NCBI GenBank assembly: GCA_029204225.1
Contig: CM055092.1
Location: forward strand, 100,682,200 to 100,746,199
Source: Diphasiastrum complanatum
Lineage: Eukaryota > Streptophyta > Lycopodiopsida > Lycopodiales > Lycopodiaceae
Reading direction: 5' to 3'
Length of the DNA: 64,000 nucleotides
Shown here: piece after piece, positions 12,532-25,425 of the stretch
Position numbering within the stretch: the first letter of the stretch is position 1
How the letters are laid out: each line of letters starts with the position of its first letter
Program-made: the position numbers and the translations under genes
The notes under the pieces: model-generated
Databases searched by the model: none
What the model was told of the DNA's origin: nothing
What the model saw: only the letters and a program-made list of their open reading frames with translations

Positions 12532-15500
12532 AAGTAGATGCTGGTTGCCCACCATGTCAAAGTCAGACACTCCTGGAAAGGAAGACAAGATTGACTCTCT
12601 CTTCTGCTCTCAAAACATGAAACCAATAAACTTCAACATTTTTCCTTACCAATCATAGATATCAATGCCCACATATATATTTCCAAATGCACTATTGTGT
12701 TTTCAAAAAAAAAAAATTGCATTGCAAAAGCCGTAAAAACACATGGCAAAATTATGTCTTATTTATGTTAACACATATGGTCAGCATTCATGTAATGCAA
12801 TCCAGTATGTTTTTATTAAGAAATGACTGGGTATAAGACTTCTAGGCCAAACACTCATTTCGACTAAATTTGAAATTCGGTTCCCCCCAATTTTAGACTA
12901 GCAGAGACTAGATATAGTGACTAGCGATTTTTTGAAACATGGCCTTGGAAGAGCTTAGATTAGACCAGAGATTAGCGATCTAGAGAGCCGATATTAGACT
13001 AGATATTAGTGATCTAGTTGAATTATTTTTCCTCCACTTTTTTACTAGCAAAGATTTCAAAGAGGTCGGGCCCAGTATTTAAGTTAGCAACTTCATATAA
13101 CACAGTAATGACATGCTTGCTCAACTTTTCTTTTCATAACAACCATCAATAACACATGAGAATTGAGTAGTATCAACTGACTATTCATCTTCCATTGAAT
13201 AGGGAAACGGTTTTTTCAAATCATGTCACGTACAATGATACCAGTGATATAGCTATCATGCTAGTAATGATATGATTCAAACTTTCAACATGCATATCAT
13301 CATGTTCTACATACTTCGACAGAGCTATACACTTGTTAACTCAAGTGGATATGAAATAACAAGTACGTGTTTCTAAATATCAAAGGCCCATACAAGCTAG
13401 GACAGTCAGATTGTCGTTATCGTATTTCTTGCAGTTAACAACCCTTTATGCATCACTTTACATCCCTTCATCCTTTAGTCTAACCCATTAGCAGTGCTTC
13501 ATCATGCATAATTGAAAGCATGCACACGTACCATTATAAGCATTCCATTGAGATTACCTTCATCATACAGATAGCAACTTTGAGAAGAAACCCGAGGTGT
13601 GATTGAGAAAAACCAGCTTATCACAAGAGGTGTCTAGTCATGAATGTGGAGAGCCTCCTCTTGCATTGCCTTACCACTTGTGCATTCTTTCATCTATCAA
13701 GCATTGATGGACATCAGAGGTATATTACGCAAAATTTTTGATCAGGTTGGAAAGTGTGAGGTTCTAGACAACTCACTTCAAATGCTTATTATAAATTGTT
13801 GGTGATGCGAATTCTCCACTAGTTGTGACCGAGATTGATCTCTCTTATTGCTGTGACTTTCAACATAGGTGTGTTGATTCAGAACACCCACTCATCAACG
13901 CATGTATGATGCCTCAGAAATGTGCTTTTTGGAAACAGAAGTGCACTCATAAAGTGCGATTAGAAACATCGACCATGTACTTTGACTACTATGAATGCAC
14001 TCCAGAAGTCAGCGATGAAAGAGAGCCTCAACCTCCCATCTGATTTTTTGATAGTAATTAATAGAGGGCTCTGAGTGTAGCAATGGACAATAGGGTTTTG
14101 AGTCGTTATCTGATCACAAAATGTTAGAGCACATTTTTTTATAGTAGATCGTTGGTTTTGGCAGAGATATTGCTCATAGTTATGGTAGCAACCCTGTCTT
14201 TGAAGAGTTTGTAGGTAGCGTCAGCCAAAGCAGAGGCTTGGCACATACTTTGCTTCAAAAATTATCAATACATATTCTTCTCACCAAAACTCGCTGATAG
14301 CAGTGTTTTGAACAGGTTTTCTGAATGAGTTTCAACATTGCTTTTTTTTGATAAGGTAACATCATTGCATATTTCTCATGGATAGTTCATAACTGAATGA
14401 TCTTCAATGACTCTGACCAATGAAGATTCTATAGCAGTGGATAGTTCATGGTTGAACAGTAGCATGTTCTGCACAGGTAGCCTGCAACAGATTGAAGATC
14501 CTTTGAAAAGATATTTCTCAACTGAACTCTCAATTTTTTCATAAAGGTAGCTCAGAATGCAGCACATTATTGTTAGTACTTCTCATAGTGGAGTAGACTG
14601 TGCTTTGAAAGACCAAGAAACTTAGATAAGATAGAGCTTTGCAGTACAAGATCAAGCAATAGAACTTTTCTTAATGACTCAAAAATTCACCTCCACCCCT
14701 CATACAACTCTCACAGAATCATTATTTAATCACAAATCCACATACTCTTTTAATTATACTTTTCTTACAATGGTAAAGATAGAATGGTAAGGAACCCTTT
14801 CACTCTCCATCAATGTTTCATACTCCAATGCCTCTTGTGCTCTAACGACACTAATACTTAAATCTCTCTCATATTCAGCAATGGAATGAGTGAAATGGCA
14901 GGATGATAGTGAAACTTGTTTCACTCCTTGAGAATGGGAATGGTGAAAGATGAATGATTTCCCCTTTGAAAGAATTCGATGAAACTATCAACATGGCATA
15001 GCAGGAGGGATACACATATCCCCATAATCAAAGAAAGATTTCCAATACTAGTAGACTTCTTCATTATGAACTTGGCAAGAATTCAAAAATCCACCCATAA
15101 CAAGATACTTCAACTATATCTCAAAAACTATTTGACTATGCAACTATTCGATCATTTGACTCTTCGACTATTCGATCATGATGTTTTTGATAAAAAGAGT
15201 ACTTATATAGCCAAACCCCAAGGGTTGCCTTTCAATATGATGTTTTTTTAATTGTCATGCATTTCATACCTTCTTTGCCACATGTCCTTCTCTTATTGGG
15301 TTCACCTATTTTAGTATATTCTCCTACTTGCTCCCCTCCTCCAAATAGGATATTCTTTGGATTTAACAACCTTGAAGCTTAGATTTTCATGCTTCTCAAG
15401 TTTGTCTTTTCATTGCTTTCCCCAAGTGGCTCTTCCCTTAGATTGCCTTTTTCCAAAATAGTATGTGCTTATGGCAAGGAACCTTTTGGACTTATCATTG

Positions 15501-16600
15501 TTAACCAACCTAGTAGCTACTAGTCAACCCCTATGGGTGTAGCTGTCCCATCATTTTCCTTTGCGTCGGTTTTTTAGATTGCTAGTTTTTCTATGTTGTC
15601 AACTTTTTCATATGTTTGTACTGCGAAATTATTTTGACTTTGCTGTTAGGATTTCCATTGTATTTTGGCCTCGGTACAATATTTTTTGGTGACAAGATTT
15701 TCACTATATTTTTTCTTTGCCGGTTGTTTTCTTGAAACTGGTTGCTACAACATTCATGGCTAGGGCTCTTCCGATGCTAGCTCTACCACGAGCTATTCCA
15801 TCCACCATAAATGTATGAGGGTTCTCTCACAATTTTTGATGATGAACCAAGCATTGAAGCTACTTCTTGTCAATTTGGATCTTTAACCTTGTATGCTTGA
15901 ATTTTGCACTCTCTCTCTAACTCGTGGAGGAGGCTATTCTAATGCATTAATCTCTTTGTACTTTCATCATTCTTTATGAAAGTAACTATTCTTTGATTAC
16001 TAGCATGCTAGATTGTGGTTTAGTCATAAATTCTTGAACTAAATCTTGATAATCTAGAATCAGGTTATGTGCTAAACACAAAGCTTAATAAAGATCTTTC
16101 ACAATTGGAATTGGCATTCCACACATGTGAAACTTCTGGATTTCAACATCAATCATAGTCATGGAAAGAGAAATCACACTAGCAGCATGTAGCTACCAAT
16201 CACAGAATCACGCAGACAGTACTGAGAGCCCAATAGGTATACTTATACCCTCCAAGGCCCATGCACCACTAGTAGTGCACTGTGACACCTTACTGGACAC
16301 CTCTGCAGCCTATCCGGGCCACGTCATTCAGTTCCCTAATGACTCACTGAAAGACCCATACCAACTCCACCACCATGTGTTTAGGCTTACAACCATTTAT
16401 GACCATGTACACATAAGGGCCCCAATTCCCTTATAGTCACAATTAACTTACGGGTTGTTGGTATACTGATCCCTAGCGTGGGCACGCTACCCGGTCATGG
16501 GCATGACACAGATCATCGCCTACATAAGAGATCCTATTATCGAATGATAAGGATACTCACACATCTGCTCCTTCTCTTCAATCGTCTGAGGACATTGGTC
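12532..16600. other. No feature identified
   Basis: About 4 kb of AT-rich sequence without recognisable genes. A short frame at 13,825-14,043 is Cys/His-rich but matches no family I know. Small local repeats occur at 14,380-14,460 ('ggatagttcat') and 15,128-15,180 ('actattcgatcat'). The more GC-rich 16,160-16,440 has no recognised product. Confidence 0.3.
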
Positions 16601-16699
16601 CTTCGACAATTTGAGTCTTGGGTCTATCGGTGATGAGCTAATTTGCAATTCATCATATTATATATGATTAAAACATTGTGAATGTATCTTTGATGAGTA

Positions 16700-17345
16700 A
16701 TGTAAATCAACTTCTGTTTTATGTCTCTTTGGATTTGAATACCCAGACAACAATGAGCTTCGTCCAGATCGAGGTCATGTCAAATTTTGAAGACAACATT
16801 GATTTAGCTTCTTTTATTAGATCGATACTATTGTTGAAAAGTAGTGTGTCGTCCACATACAAAGTGATAATAATAAAAGAATGTTGCACTGACTTGAAGA
16901 AGACATTTAAAGAATTTGAAGTGCTTGGTTTATAACCGTGATCTATAAGAAAAGTGTTGATCCTTTGAAACCATGCTCTAGCATATTGCTTCAAGCCATA
17001 AAGTGCGTGGAGTTAACATACGTAATTCTGTTTGACTTTGATATTATAACCTTCGGGTTGCATCATGTAAATATTTTCTTTGATAACTCCACTAAGATAT
17101 GTTGTTTGTACATTCATTTGATGTACCTCTAAATCTGCTACGACAGCAAATGATAATTGAAGTCTGATTGAGAAATGTTTAGCTACTGGACTGAAAGTCT
17201 CAGTGTAGTCGACATTATGTACCTGAGAAAATCCTCTCACGACAAGCTTTTCTTTGATTGATGCTTCCATCTACCTTGTATTTGATTTTGAGTATCCATT
17301 TGCAATGAACTACATCTTCTAGACATGAGAGTGATCCACTATTGG
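16700..17345 (-). pseudogene. Ty1/copia reverse transcriptase remnant
   Basis: Minus-strand translation, in two frames, gives the ordered copia RT landmarks: CKWILKIKYKVDGSI and LVVRGFSQVHNVDYTETFSPVAK (17,340-17,200), a YLSGVIKENIYMMQPEGY segment (about 17,080), ARAWFQRI (about 16,975), then TLYVDDTLLF with the catalytic YVDD (about 16,870). Frameshifts and stops break it near 17,010 and beyond 16,720. No LTR, integrase or RNase H accompanies it. An old fragment. Confidence 0.85.
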
Positions 17346-17596
17346 CTTGCTACCAATTTTTTCTCTCTTGACGATAGAGAGGACGAAAGGAATCCATAAT
17401 CAAGGAGTTGATTCAAATTTAAATCAAAAATTTGCATCATACTTGCGAATAGGAGCAATAAAAAGTGGTACAATATAATGTTTGACAACAATATTGTGAA
17501 GTGGTGAATGTGCTTATGAGATTATTATCTCTCACCTTGTTTATCATTCCCTTGTGGGGTTAAGTAGGGTTGTTTAGACTTAAGGTAAAAACTCAC

Positions 17597-17870
17597 TAGT
17601 TGGGGGGCAGCCATAGTGGTCATTAGGGTTAGGTCAATTTAGGATACTCTCTAGTTGGGGGATGCTTTAGAGAGCTAACCTAAGACATTCCTTAGTTGGG
17701 GGGCTATCTTAAGAAACTAGTTTAGGTCATTTTCTCTCTCTAGAAGGGTGAGCCTTAGAGGTTTTGTTATGCAAGAGAACATAAGAATGGAGTGGATCAA
17801 ACCCCACCACCACTATACTTCAATGTCTTTTAGGAGCCCTAACCCTACTAGTTGGGAAGCCATAGTAGGA
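17597..17870. repeat. Dispersed TAGTTGGGGG motif, four copies
   Basis: TAGTTGGG(GGG) recurs at about 17,597, 17,652, 17,693 and 17,849. The first and last copies also share the following 'gcagccatagt' / 'aagccatagt'. Located just before a Tat-type primer site, so probably part of an LTR 3' region. Confidence 0.6.
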
Positions 17871-17890
17871 AGAAACCCAAAAAGACAACA

Positions 17891-17904
17891 TTGGCGTCGT
17901 TGCC
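17891..17904 (+). other. Primer-binding-site-like TTGGCGTCGTTGCC
   Basis: One mismatch from TTGGCGCCGTTGCC, the primer-site sequence common in plant Tat/Ogre-type Ty3/gypsy elements. It is preceded by 'gacaaca', a plausible LTR end. No coding region of such an element follows; only a T-rich leader and low-complexity sequence. Confidence 0.4.
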
Positions 17905-18215
17905 GCTCTATTCTCCCTCTCTTTGCATTTTTTGTTGCTACCTTTTTTCCTACTTGTGTTCTAACCTAATTTTTTGCAGATTCTGGACTCCATCTCATTC
18001 CCCTCATTCTCACACACATCCATTTTTTTGGTAACGGGGGAGGAACCAAGTCCCTTGGTTCAAAAAATAGGGTTTTATAGTCATTTATTTCATTTTTTGA
18101 ATTGTTTTCGTGGAGTTCGTTCTCCATGTGGTACTTTGGTGATCTTCCCTGTCCTTGGAATATGAAGATCCATCGTTTTGTGTAGTCGTCCCATGACCTT
18201 AATATTCGGTCTTTG

Positions 18216-18640
18216 CTAGCAGATTACAAACGTTGATGTTGCAGCTTCCTTTGGTTTGGTTCGTAATGAAACGTATGCTGAAGCCTTGTGGTTCCCCGGC
18301 GGCTTCCCTTTCGGTCTTCGCTTGTGGCCCTTTGTGTTGATCTTACGATTTGTCTTCGGTGGCTTCGTTGAGAATGCGGTGCAATTGTTCGTTGGTCTCC
18401 GCAACTTTGACTTTGCGGTTGCCTTCGGTGGCTTCGTCAAAGTTGTTTGTGAGACTTTGCGGTTGCTTGAAGGTGTAATTTTGGTTCAAAATCGTTTGCA
18501 AGGCTTCACAGTTGCCTGCGATGCCTTTGTCAAAGCCATGTACATTGCGGTTGTGGCTGTTTGCGATTTCTACTTGTGGCATTTTTCCCATGTATTTCTG
18601 CAGGTTTGTGATCACAAGCTAAGAGCGCTTTGTGGGTAGA
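18216..18640. repeat. Degenerate repeat (TTCGGTGGCTTCGT units)
   Basis: Variants of 'tttgcggttgcctt' and 'cggtggcttcgt' recur about six times and are open in several frames on both strands. Not evidently a gene. Confidence 0.5.
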
Positions 18641-19601
18641 AACTTGATGTTTCTTCAGACATATACTTTAGTATTCCTTAATGATTAAGTATGGTTTTGG
18701 ATTCCAGTGAAATATGATTGATGAATTATAAGAATCTAACTATTTGTGATTGATGAATCATAAACAAATACCTAGTAATTATGAGTGAATAACTTCTGAC
18801 CTATTGATTGAGTTGAGTTTAGATCAGTGTTTTGAAAATCTAAATCTCTTTACTTCAGTATTTTATTGAGTCCCATGGATCTCACATGCATTTCTCATTA
18901 AGTAAATTGTTTTTACTTATGGAGAATTTGCTTACTTTAGTGGATTGTTTTCTGCTACAGATTGTAGTCTATATGTGTTTGTGTATAAGTTCAATCTATA
19001 TCTCTGAATTTATAGGAAAAATTTAAATCTATTGAGATTCAGATGGATTGCTGATTTCTTGCATGAGATGCTAGAAATGGGGCTATTAAGTCATTAGAGT
19101 AACTGCAGTACTCTGGATTGAATTATAATTGTCTGAGACTTGATGGATCTCCTAGAGATTTTGGTTGATTGAATTGTTGTATTTTAGAATATTTGGATAT
19201 TCTAAGAATATTTATACCAAGAAGCACTATTATCTACAAAAAATTGTGGATAGGATTTAGACTATCAGAAAAATGAATTTTCTTTAGCTTTTGGATTTGA
19301 TTTCAGAAATAGAGAGTTAATTCACCAAGCAGTTAATGTAATTGGGATTACATGAAGATGATGAACTTTTGTTTGGAGAACACATTTGTAAGATTTATAG
19401 CTTAGTGTATTTTTTGGTTTTGAGTTAGTACTCCTGTGTAGAGGCAAGCAATTGAAGAATTGTTGCATCTATGAGTACTTATTCAGATGAAAAGATCAGA
19501 CTAAGAATAATGATTCTTGGGTAAGACTTGGAAGCTTAAAGAATAATTTCATGTCTTCTCTTTCCCGTTCTAAGGACATAACATGTTTAAGGGAGAAAGA
19601 A
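18641..19601. other. No feature identified
   Basis: AT-rich, many stops in all frames. It ends in a polypurine run (19,590-19,601) adjacent to an LTR-like start. Confidence 0.3.
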
Positions 19602-20105
19602 TGTTACGACCATATTCTGCTAAGGACGTGAAAGAGTCCTAATATGGTAGACCGGCACTTCAATGTTCTAGATTATTGGTCACGCTGAGACTTAATTCCA
19701 TGTTAAGGCCAGTTTGTGACTAATAACCTTGAGAGGACCTAGACATTCTAATTAAGACATATGGAGTAGTGCATGTACATGTGACAGATACAGACAGGAG
19801 GACTGCAGGAAGAGCTTTGACCTATTCATAGTTGGACTGCATGGGTTCATGCACATAAATCTACTCTCTATATATTGGAGTAAGGATTCTCCCGTCGACA
19901 ACTTGGTTCATGTTACCAGTTGCTCTCTTCCCTCCAGCCTTCACATGACATGGCTCAGGGGCTAGATCCAGGATTGATCTAGGTTTGGATGGGAGGTTTT
20001 GCTCCTGTGTGTCTCCTGTTGTGCTTTCCTATCCTTATCTTAGGGGTTTTCCCTAGTAGTCTTTACATTGACCGAAGTAATACTATAATAGATGTTCAAA
20101 ATCTA
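19602..20105 (+). repeat. Solo or 3' LTR, gypsy-like
   Basis: Starts TGTTACGACC after a polypurine tract 'aagggagaaagaa', and holds a TATA-like 'ctctatatattgga' at about 19,868. TGTTACGAC starts are frequent in plant Ty3/gypsy LTRs. The right end is approximate; no partner LTR seen. Confidence 0.45.
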
Positions 20106-20495
20106 TGTGAGAATTGGTATGAGAAATTTCATTCCTTCTAGAAGATCTTAAACTGTTGTATCCGATATTTCAGAGATCTTAAAAATCCATCTAGATTTCC
20201 CATATCGTATAGTCTCATATCTATTCCACCAAGCACATGAAAACCCACAATTTTTGTTCCTAATGGATCACAATAATCCATTTACAAAATTGTGATTTAA
20301 CAAGAAGGGCCACACATGGTTTACTGTCACATTATATAACCGTTATGGTTAATACAAATATTCCCAAATCCCTACCATCTAAGAGTTTCAACTCTGACGA
20401 ATAAGGCTCTATCATGTACTAACTGTACAAATGTGATCCAACTTTCAATTCTCACTTCTCATATCACAATTTTCATTTACAATGAGGGTCATACT

Positions 20496-20839
20496 CATGG
20501 TCCTATAGATATTTAATATGAATTCAACTTAACGAATTCAATAGTTGGTAATATGCAATTTTTCCTCAGGGGATTTTCAAAAATCCAAATTATATAAAAC
20601 AAGCACATCTACTAATCCCGATGTCCATTTTTTCCTCCCTTGGAATTTTTGGTTTTCCGAAAACTTTCATGGTCCTATAGATATTTAATATGAATTCAAC
20701 TTAACGAATTCAATAGTTGATATTATGCAATTTTTCCACAAGGATTTTCAAAAATCCAAATTATATAAAACAAGCACATTTACTAATCCTAATGTCCATA
20801 TTTTCCTCCCTTGGAATTTTTGGTTCTCCAAAAACTTTC
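20496..20839. repeat. 172-bp tandem duplication
   Basis: Copy 1 20,496-20,667 and copy 2 20,668-20,839, both starting CATGGTCCTATAGATATT, with a handful of substitutions and small gaps. Confidence 0.9.
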
Positions 20840-22374
20840 ATCTAGCTAAGGTAAAAAGAACTCACATAGACAAATAACAAATGACATAAATGTGTCAATT
20901 TTTTCTTTCCATTGACTAGCTTTAGTATTGATAAATTCTAACGGTTTAGGATCTCTAATGAAAGTACATGAATGGAAAAATCCACAAATTACGGTAACCC
21001 TTTAATTGTATTCAATATCCAATCAATACTGAATAAAGATTTTCACCACCCATTCATCCTAATAGTTCCTTCATTAGCAAAAAAACCGAACGTATCTTCA
21101 ACAAGTACCTTACTACAAGCTTATGTTCGCAATGTTCATAATGACCAAAGCCAGTTTGAACACAATCGAACCATCCATAGGTGTATTACAGATAGAAAAT
21201 GAAAAAAAATCATGAGCACAATTTAACTCAATTCACTGGGAGTAACCTACTCCAAAATCAATAGAAATCACGGTACTAGGAACTACAAAATTTCTACTAC
21301 CGATTACCTGCATGTTAAAATTTCGGAAAAAAACTAATAATTTGCCGTCAATCCTAGATCCATGAACCTAGCTCACAGACTCTCCGTTAGGATAGCAAAA
21401 TTATTCAATCGGTCAATTTTCCGGTCAAGGTCTAGAAAATTCCATTCTCAAATGTCAGTTTAGGTAGATTTTTCGAAAATCACCAATTTAAGCCGACGAC
21501 AGCTTTATCCTTAAAAGCAACTAAACTGAATTCCATAAAGTCCTGGGCCAACTCATCATAGCATTAGTTAGCCATGAAACTCGTACTTAGTTTAGTTAAT
21601 AAGTGCATGAAGGTCAAAAGGACTCAACCATGCATTGGAAAAAAAAAAATAGTAAACGCAAATTTAAAAACCCCTAATTAGGTTTTCAAAGTCACAAAAC
21701 TTTAAGGCCAGATCTCCCTCTTTCAGATCCTTCTTGTGTGAACGTTGATCATGCCATGCCTTCCAACGACCTTTCTCAGTTGCTAATGTGGAATTGCCAT
21801 CAATCTGGTTTCACAAAGTTTATGTAATGCTTCATGATGGAGTTGCCAGGATTTGGCGTCACAGTCAATAGTATTAGCTTGTTGCTGAAACTGTTTCTTC
21901 CTCTCATTGTTGTACTTGAGTATTATGCAATCCTTGCTCTATGCTGTGATTGGGCCCTATTTTTCTAATAGCTGAAGAGATTGAGCTGAATGATATGGTT
22001 AAGTTTCCAATTTCCAAAGTGGAAAACAGTAAGGATCTTAACTTTCTTCAACTCTATAGCTCTGCATTATTTTGAGCAACAGCCTTACAACAGCAGCAAA
22101 GTGCTTTTTCACCTGCCTTGATCATGAAATACCATTATTGTATAAAATTTACAGTCAAAGTTTAGAAAGTGCATCTAGATACAAATATATTATATGCGTC
22201 ATTCAAAGTCATTCAAATAGCCAATCGTAAGGTCTAACCGCGACAGTGGTTTTAAGTAGCCTGATGACCAAAGAGAACTTCATTCCTAACCTTCGCTTTG
22301 GGCTACCAAATATTGATTGTCAAAGCTTGCACTTTGTGTTTTAAAGAAACCTGGTAACTATGCATCATCTAAGA
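20840..22374. other. Presumed 3' flank of the CSK-like gene; no other feature
   Basis: Nothing coding is recognisable. The portion just left of 22,375 should contain the 3' UTR of the minus-strand gene; no clear polyadenylation signal was identified. Confidence 0.35.
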
Positions 22375-22623
22375 TTATTCAGCATCCAAATCACCAGCTG
22401 AAGGTGGAACAGGTAACCAGATTTCAAGACGAATCCCACCATTGCCAATCGGAGCATGAACCAGATAGGGTGACTTTATGCGGAGCACAATCCCATAAGT
22501 TTCAAGAAAATCCCGTGCAAATGCTACTTCTTCTCCCAAGTTGCAAGTTGCATTCTCTTCTTCTGGGTAGCAAGTAAAAGCCTTCAAACCAGAGCCAAGT
22601 GGAGATAGAATATGTGCCTGCAT
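22375..22623 (-). CDS. CSK: Chloroplast sensor kinase, last exon
   Basis: Minus-strand exon of 249 bp (82 codons plus TAA). It starts after the acceptor 'tatgttatgcag' (AG at 22,625-22,624) with MQAHILSPLGSGL and ends with GGIRLEIWLPVPPSAGDLDAE. It carries the end of the HATPase_c (GHKL) fold: the lid region, a helix (FARDFLETYGIVLRI) and the glycine-containing strand IGNGGIRLEIWLP that matches the conserved CSK C-terminus. CSK is a plastid two-component-type sensor that links plastoquinone redox state to chloroplast transcription. Joined in phase 0 to the exon ending at 57,883, the residue count between the DNGPDM box and the LSPLG segment is the one I expect from CSK proteins, with no missing residues. 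No frameshift or internal stop, so probably functional. Confidence 0.85.
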   Translation of the reverse strand: MQAHILSPLGSGLKAFTCYPEEENATCNLGEEVAFARDFLETYGIVLRIKSPYLVHAPIGNGGIRLEIWLPVPPSAGDLDAE

Positions 22624-22639
22624 CTGCATAACATACATG

Positions 22640-24604
22640 TCAATTGTTCTACTGAATATATGGATGCTCTTTTATATGTGAGGTGGTTCAAGGTGTCAAC
22701 ATGAGCTTGCCTGCCTTGAAAAAGAAAACATTGAGAAGCTGAACTTAATTACTACGGCCAAGAACATAAACTAAACAACAAAATCGCATGATTAATGGAA
22801 GAAATCTAGCAGCAAGTTTTTAACTGCATTCACATCATAAATAAGGAGATTTTTGTGAAAGTGAAGCCAGCAGGCCTAAAAGTTGATTTGGAAGTGCAAG
22901 ACTATTTATTGACAGCTTTACATTGCTTGCATCAGCTGAAAGTGAGAATGCACTAGATGATATGTCATTCGGTTTCATCAATGTGACATGTGGCTATAAC
23001 AGTACAAGGTCTTTGTTTGCCAATCCTTGAAACATAAACATTGTGCTTCATGTTGATGCAACTACAAAACCCAAAAGCTAATGAGCATAGAAAGATATTT
23101 GGAAACCCTACATAAGCTATGGAGCCGTCAGAAATTAATAGCATTTCAGTTCCTTACTATAAGAGTCGGATTGTTATCAGGCCTCTGAAAGTTTCAGTCC
23201 TAAACCCTTCCCTCTGCAGTTTTCAGAATACATGCGGATTAGAGTTTCAGAATACTCTTAAGCAGTGGGCCTCATTTTAAACAGGTTGGAAATACAAAAG
23301 CATAGCATAGCTAGTGTAACTCAGGTAGCTCAAATATTAATAGAGTCAGAACTTAAGTTAGCTCAAGTCACAGTTAGAGTAAGGAATTTTCCTTCGGGAG
23401 AGGCTTCAGTGTCATCAATATTTAACACAATTGTCAGCTCATTTGATCAATTGAGATCCGTTTCTTTCTCCCCTATCATCTCTGGTCTCGATGTGCTGGT
23501 TTGAAAATTGGCCCGTAACTTCATATTGAAGTACTTTTTGGAAAAGCTGACTCTTTTTCCCATACTTTGGAGGCTACTGGCTGGATTCCTGGTTTTCATT
23601 GCAGGAACAGTTCATCCTTCGCCATATCCAGCCTTCTTTTGAGGATCTTTCAAATACCACTGAAACTGACCATAATGCTTCATCTATCACGATAGAATTG
23701 AATATAAACTGAAACTGACCACAAATAACCTGAACCATATATGGAGTACCACTACATTGTCAATGTGCCTTCCAGCAAGTTGCAGCCAACTCCAGTCTTC
23801 GAAGTATCTTTTAATGATACGACATAGAATTTACAGCCAATTGCAAAACTCAACAAGACTAGAATCAGCTCCAATCCAATCATCTAAAAATCATCACTTA
23901 AATTCTTTCTCTAATCTATCTCTGTGTAGCCAGCTATCCTTACCATAGCTACACATTAACTCTTCAGCAGCATGTTTTACCACTTTGAATACTCATACAG
24001 CTTGCTTGTTTCATTCTTCAGTAGTTCAAGCATTCCAAGTGTACAAGGCCAAGCTTGAGTTCTTTGATTAAATATAAATTTCAATGAGGATAAAAATATC
24101 AAAAAAGTAGCATTTGTCACTTCTTGTGTAATAGTTATGTCAATTATATGTGGTTTGCAACAATCTTTCATCTGAGGCATGATTGGTTCCTGTTGGATTC
24201 ATTCTTTTTCTCTTGGATTATGCTTCATAGTTAGATCTATTTTTCATTACTTTCTCCTATTGGTTACATCTCCACCATTTCTTGATACTACTTTTAATAG
24301 AAGCTATCATCAAAGGCATGATTGTTACCTGGTGTTCTTTTCCTTCAACTATCCTTCAGACTAAGTTTAATCTACTTTTTGTTCATTTCCCTTATTAGTT
24401 ACAATCACCACCAGCTTCACTTACTATTAATAGCAACTCCATTATGCCAATGATCTAATTCTGAGCTCTTTCCAAATGGTAGATCAGATCCTTGAGGGAT
24501 TTCTCGTTGGTTCTAAGAGAATCTCGCTCAATTTCCAATTCCCTTGATTTGAGCACCAGGCGCTGTCTATCTGCCTGGTAGCTTGCTTGGCCTGAATTCC
24601 ATGT
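22640..24604. other. Intron sequence without recognised elements
   Basis: Roughly 2 kb near the 3' end of the giant intron with ordinary AT-rich composition. No transposon or coding signal was recognised. Confidence 0.35.
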
Positions 24605-24658
24605 TTCCCCCACCACCCTTTCTGATCACTCATTTCTCTCCTTCAATATCGGCCACCT
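24605..24658 (+). repeat. 54-bp LINE endonuclease patch
   Basis: About 54 bp ('ccaccaccctttctgatcac' onward) match the LINE-E endonuclease-coding sequence near 56,482-56,535 with one difference ('caatatcgg' for 'cgatatcgg'). Nothing on either side continues the LINE. In the LINE the patch covers the conserved SDHS part of the endonuclease in another frame. Confidence 0.7.
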
Positions 24659-24679
24659 TCCACCAAGGTTGCATCGAAC

Positions 24680-24790
24680 CGCGGTTCGAACCGCCTTTTA
24701 CGGTTCGAACCATCGAATCGTTCGGACCCGGTTCGAAACATTCGAACCGTTCGAATCGTTTGGCCCTAAAACGACTATCGGGATTCTTGA
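24680..24790. repeat. hAT-MITE-like inverted-repeat-rich segment
   Basis: 'ggttgcatcgaaccgcggtt' followed by several self-complementary CGGTTCGAACCG motifs. The pattern resembles the terminal part of the MITE at 59,587 (GTTGCA followed by GC-rich palindromes). No target duplication found; weak call. Confidence 0.35.
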
Positions 24791-24801
24791 ATCTGTTCGC
24801 G

Positions 24802-24803
<2 letters not shown>

Positions 24804-24860
<57 letters not shown>
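24804..24860. repeat. (GA)n microsatellite
   Basis: About 28 uninterrupted AG/GA dinucleotides. Confidence 0.97.
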
Positions 24861-24864
<4 letters not shown>

Positions 24865-24899
24865 TGTGCACTCAGCACTTTGTGTGCATTTGCCATTCA

Positions 24900-25105
24900 G
24901 ATTGTGTGTGTGTGCTCAGTGTTGTGTGAGAGTCGAGAGAGAGAGAAAATGGTGTGATTTTGTGTGTGTGTGTGTGTGAGTAATTGTGTGATATTGTGTG
25001 TGTGCACTGTGTGTGTGTGTGTGTCCACTGTCTTTTGATGTGTACAGTGTGTGTGAGTGAATCAGTGAGTGTGTGTGAGAGAGTGTGTGTGTGTGATATT
25101 ATGAT

Positions 25106-25138
<33 letters not shown>

Positions 25139-25280
25139 CATGTGTGCATTGTGTGTGAGTTTGTGTGAGGCTTGAGCACCGAGTTATGTGTGTGTGCACT
25201 GTAGTCTGTGTGTGCACTGTGTGTGTGCACTCAGTACTGTGTGTGACAGTGTGTGACATTGTGTGCACAATGTGTGTTGA
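24900..25280. repeat. (TG)n-rich tract
   Basis: About 380 bp of TG runs, the longest near 25,109-25,138, interrupted by short A/C-containing units. Open on both strands only because of composition. Confidence 0.95.
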
Positions 25281-25344
25281 ATCTTGATGGGGTTCAATGT
25301 GGGGCCTGGGCAGTGGGCATTGTGAGATGGGTGTGGGACCTGGG

Positions 25345-25425
25345 TAGCTACTTAGTTAGAAGTTAGAAGTTAGAAGTTAGAAGTTAGGAGTTAGGAGTTA
25401 GAAGTTAGGAGTTAGTGACTAGTTT
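25345..25425. repeat. (AGTTAGA)n minisatellite
   Basis: 'agttagaagttagaagttag' and 'agttaggagttaggagttag' repeated about ten times in 7-bp units. Confidence 0.9.

Noticed and set aside
16161..16436. Possible small gene in a more GC-rich patch
   Set aside because: One short frame with no recognisable motif, no splice context and no neighbour support.
22317..22577. Plus-strand open frame opposite the last CSK exon
   Set aside because: It is the antisense of a well-supported exon and has no motif.
24872..25268. Thr/His- and Cys/Val-repeat proteins on both strands
   Set aside because: Pure consequence of TG/CA microsatellites.
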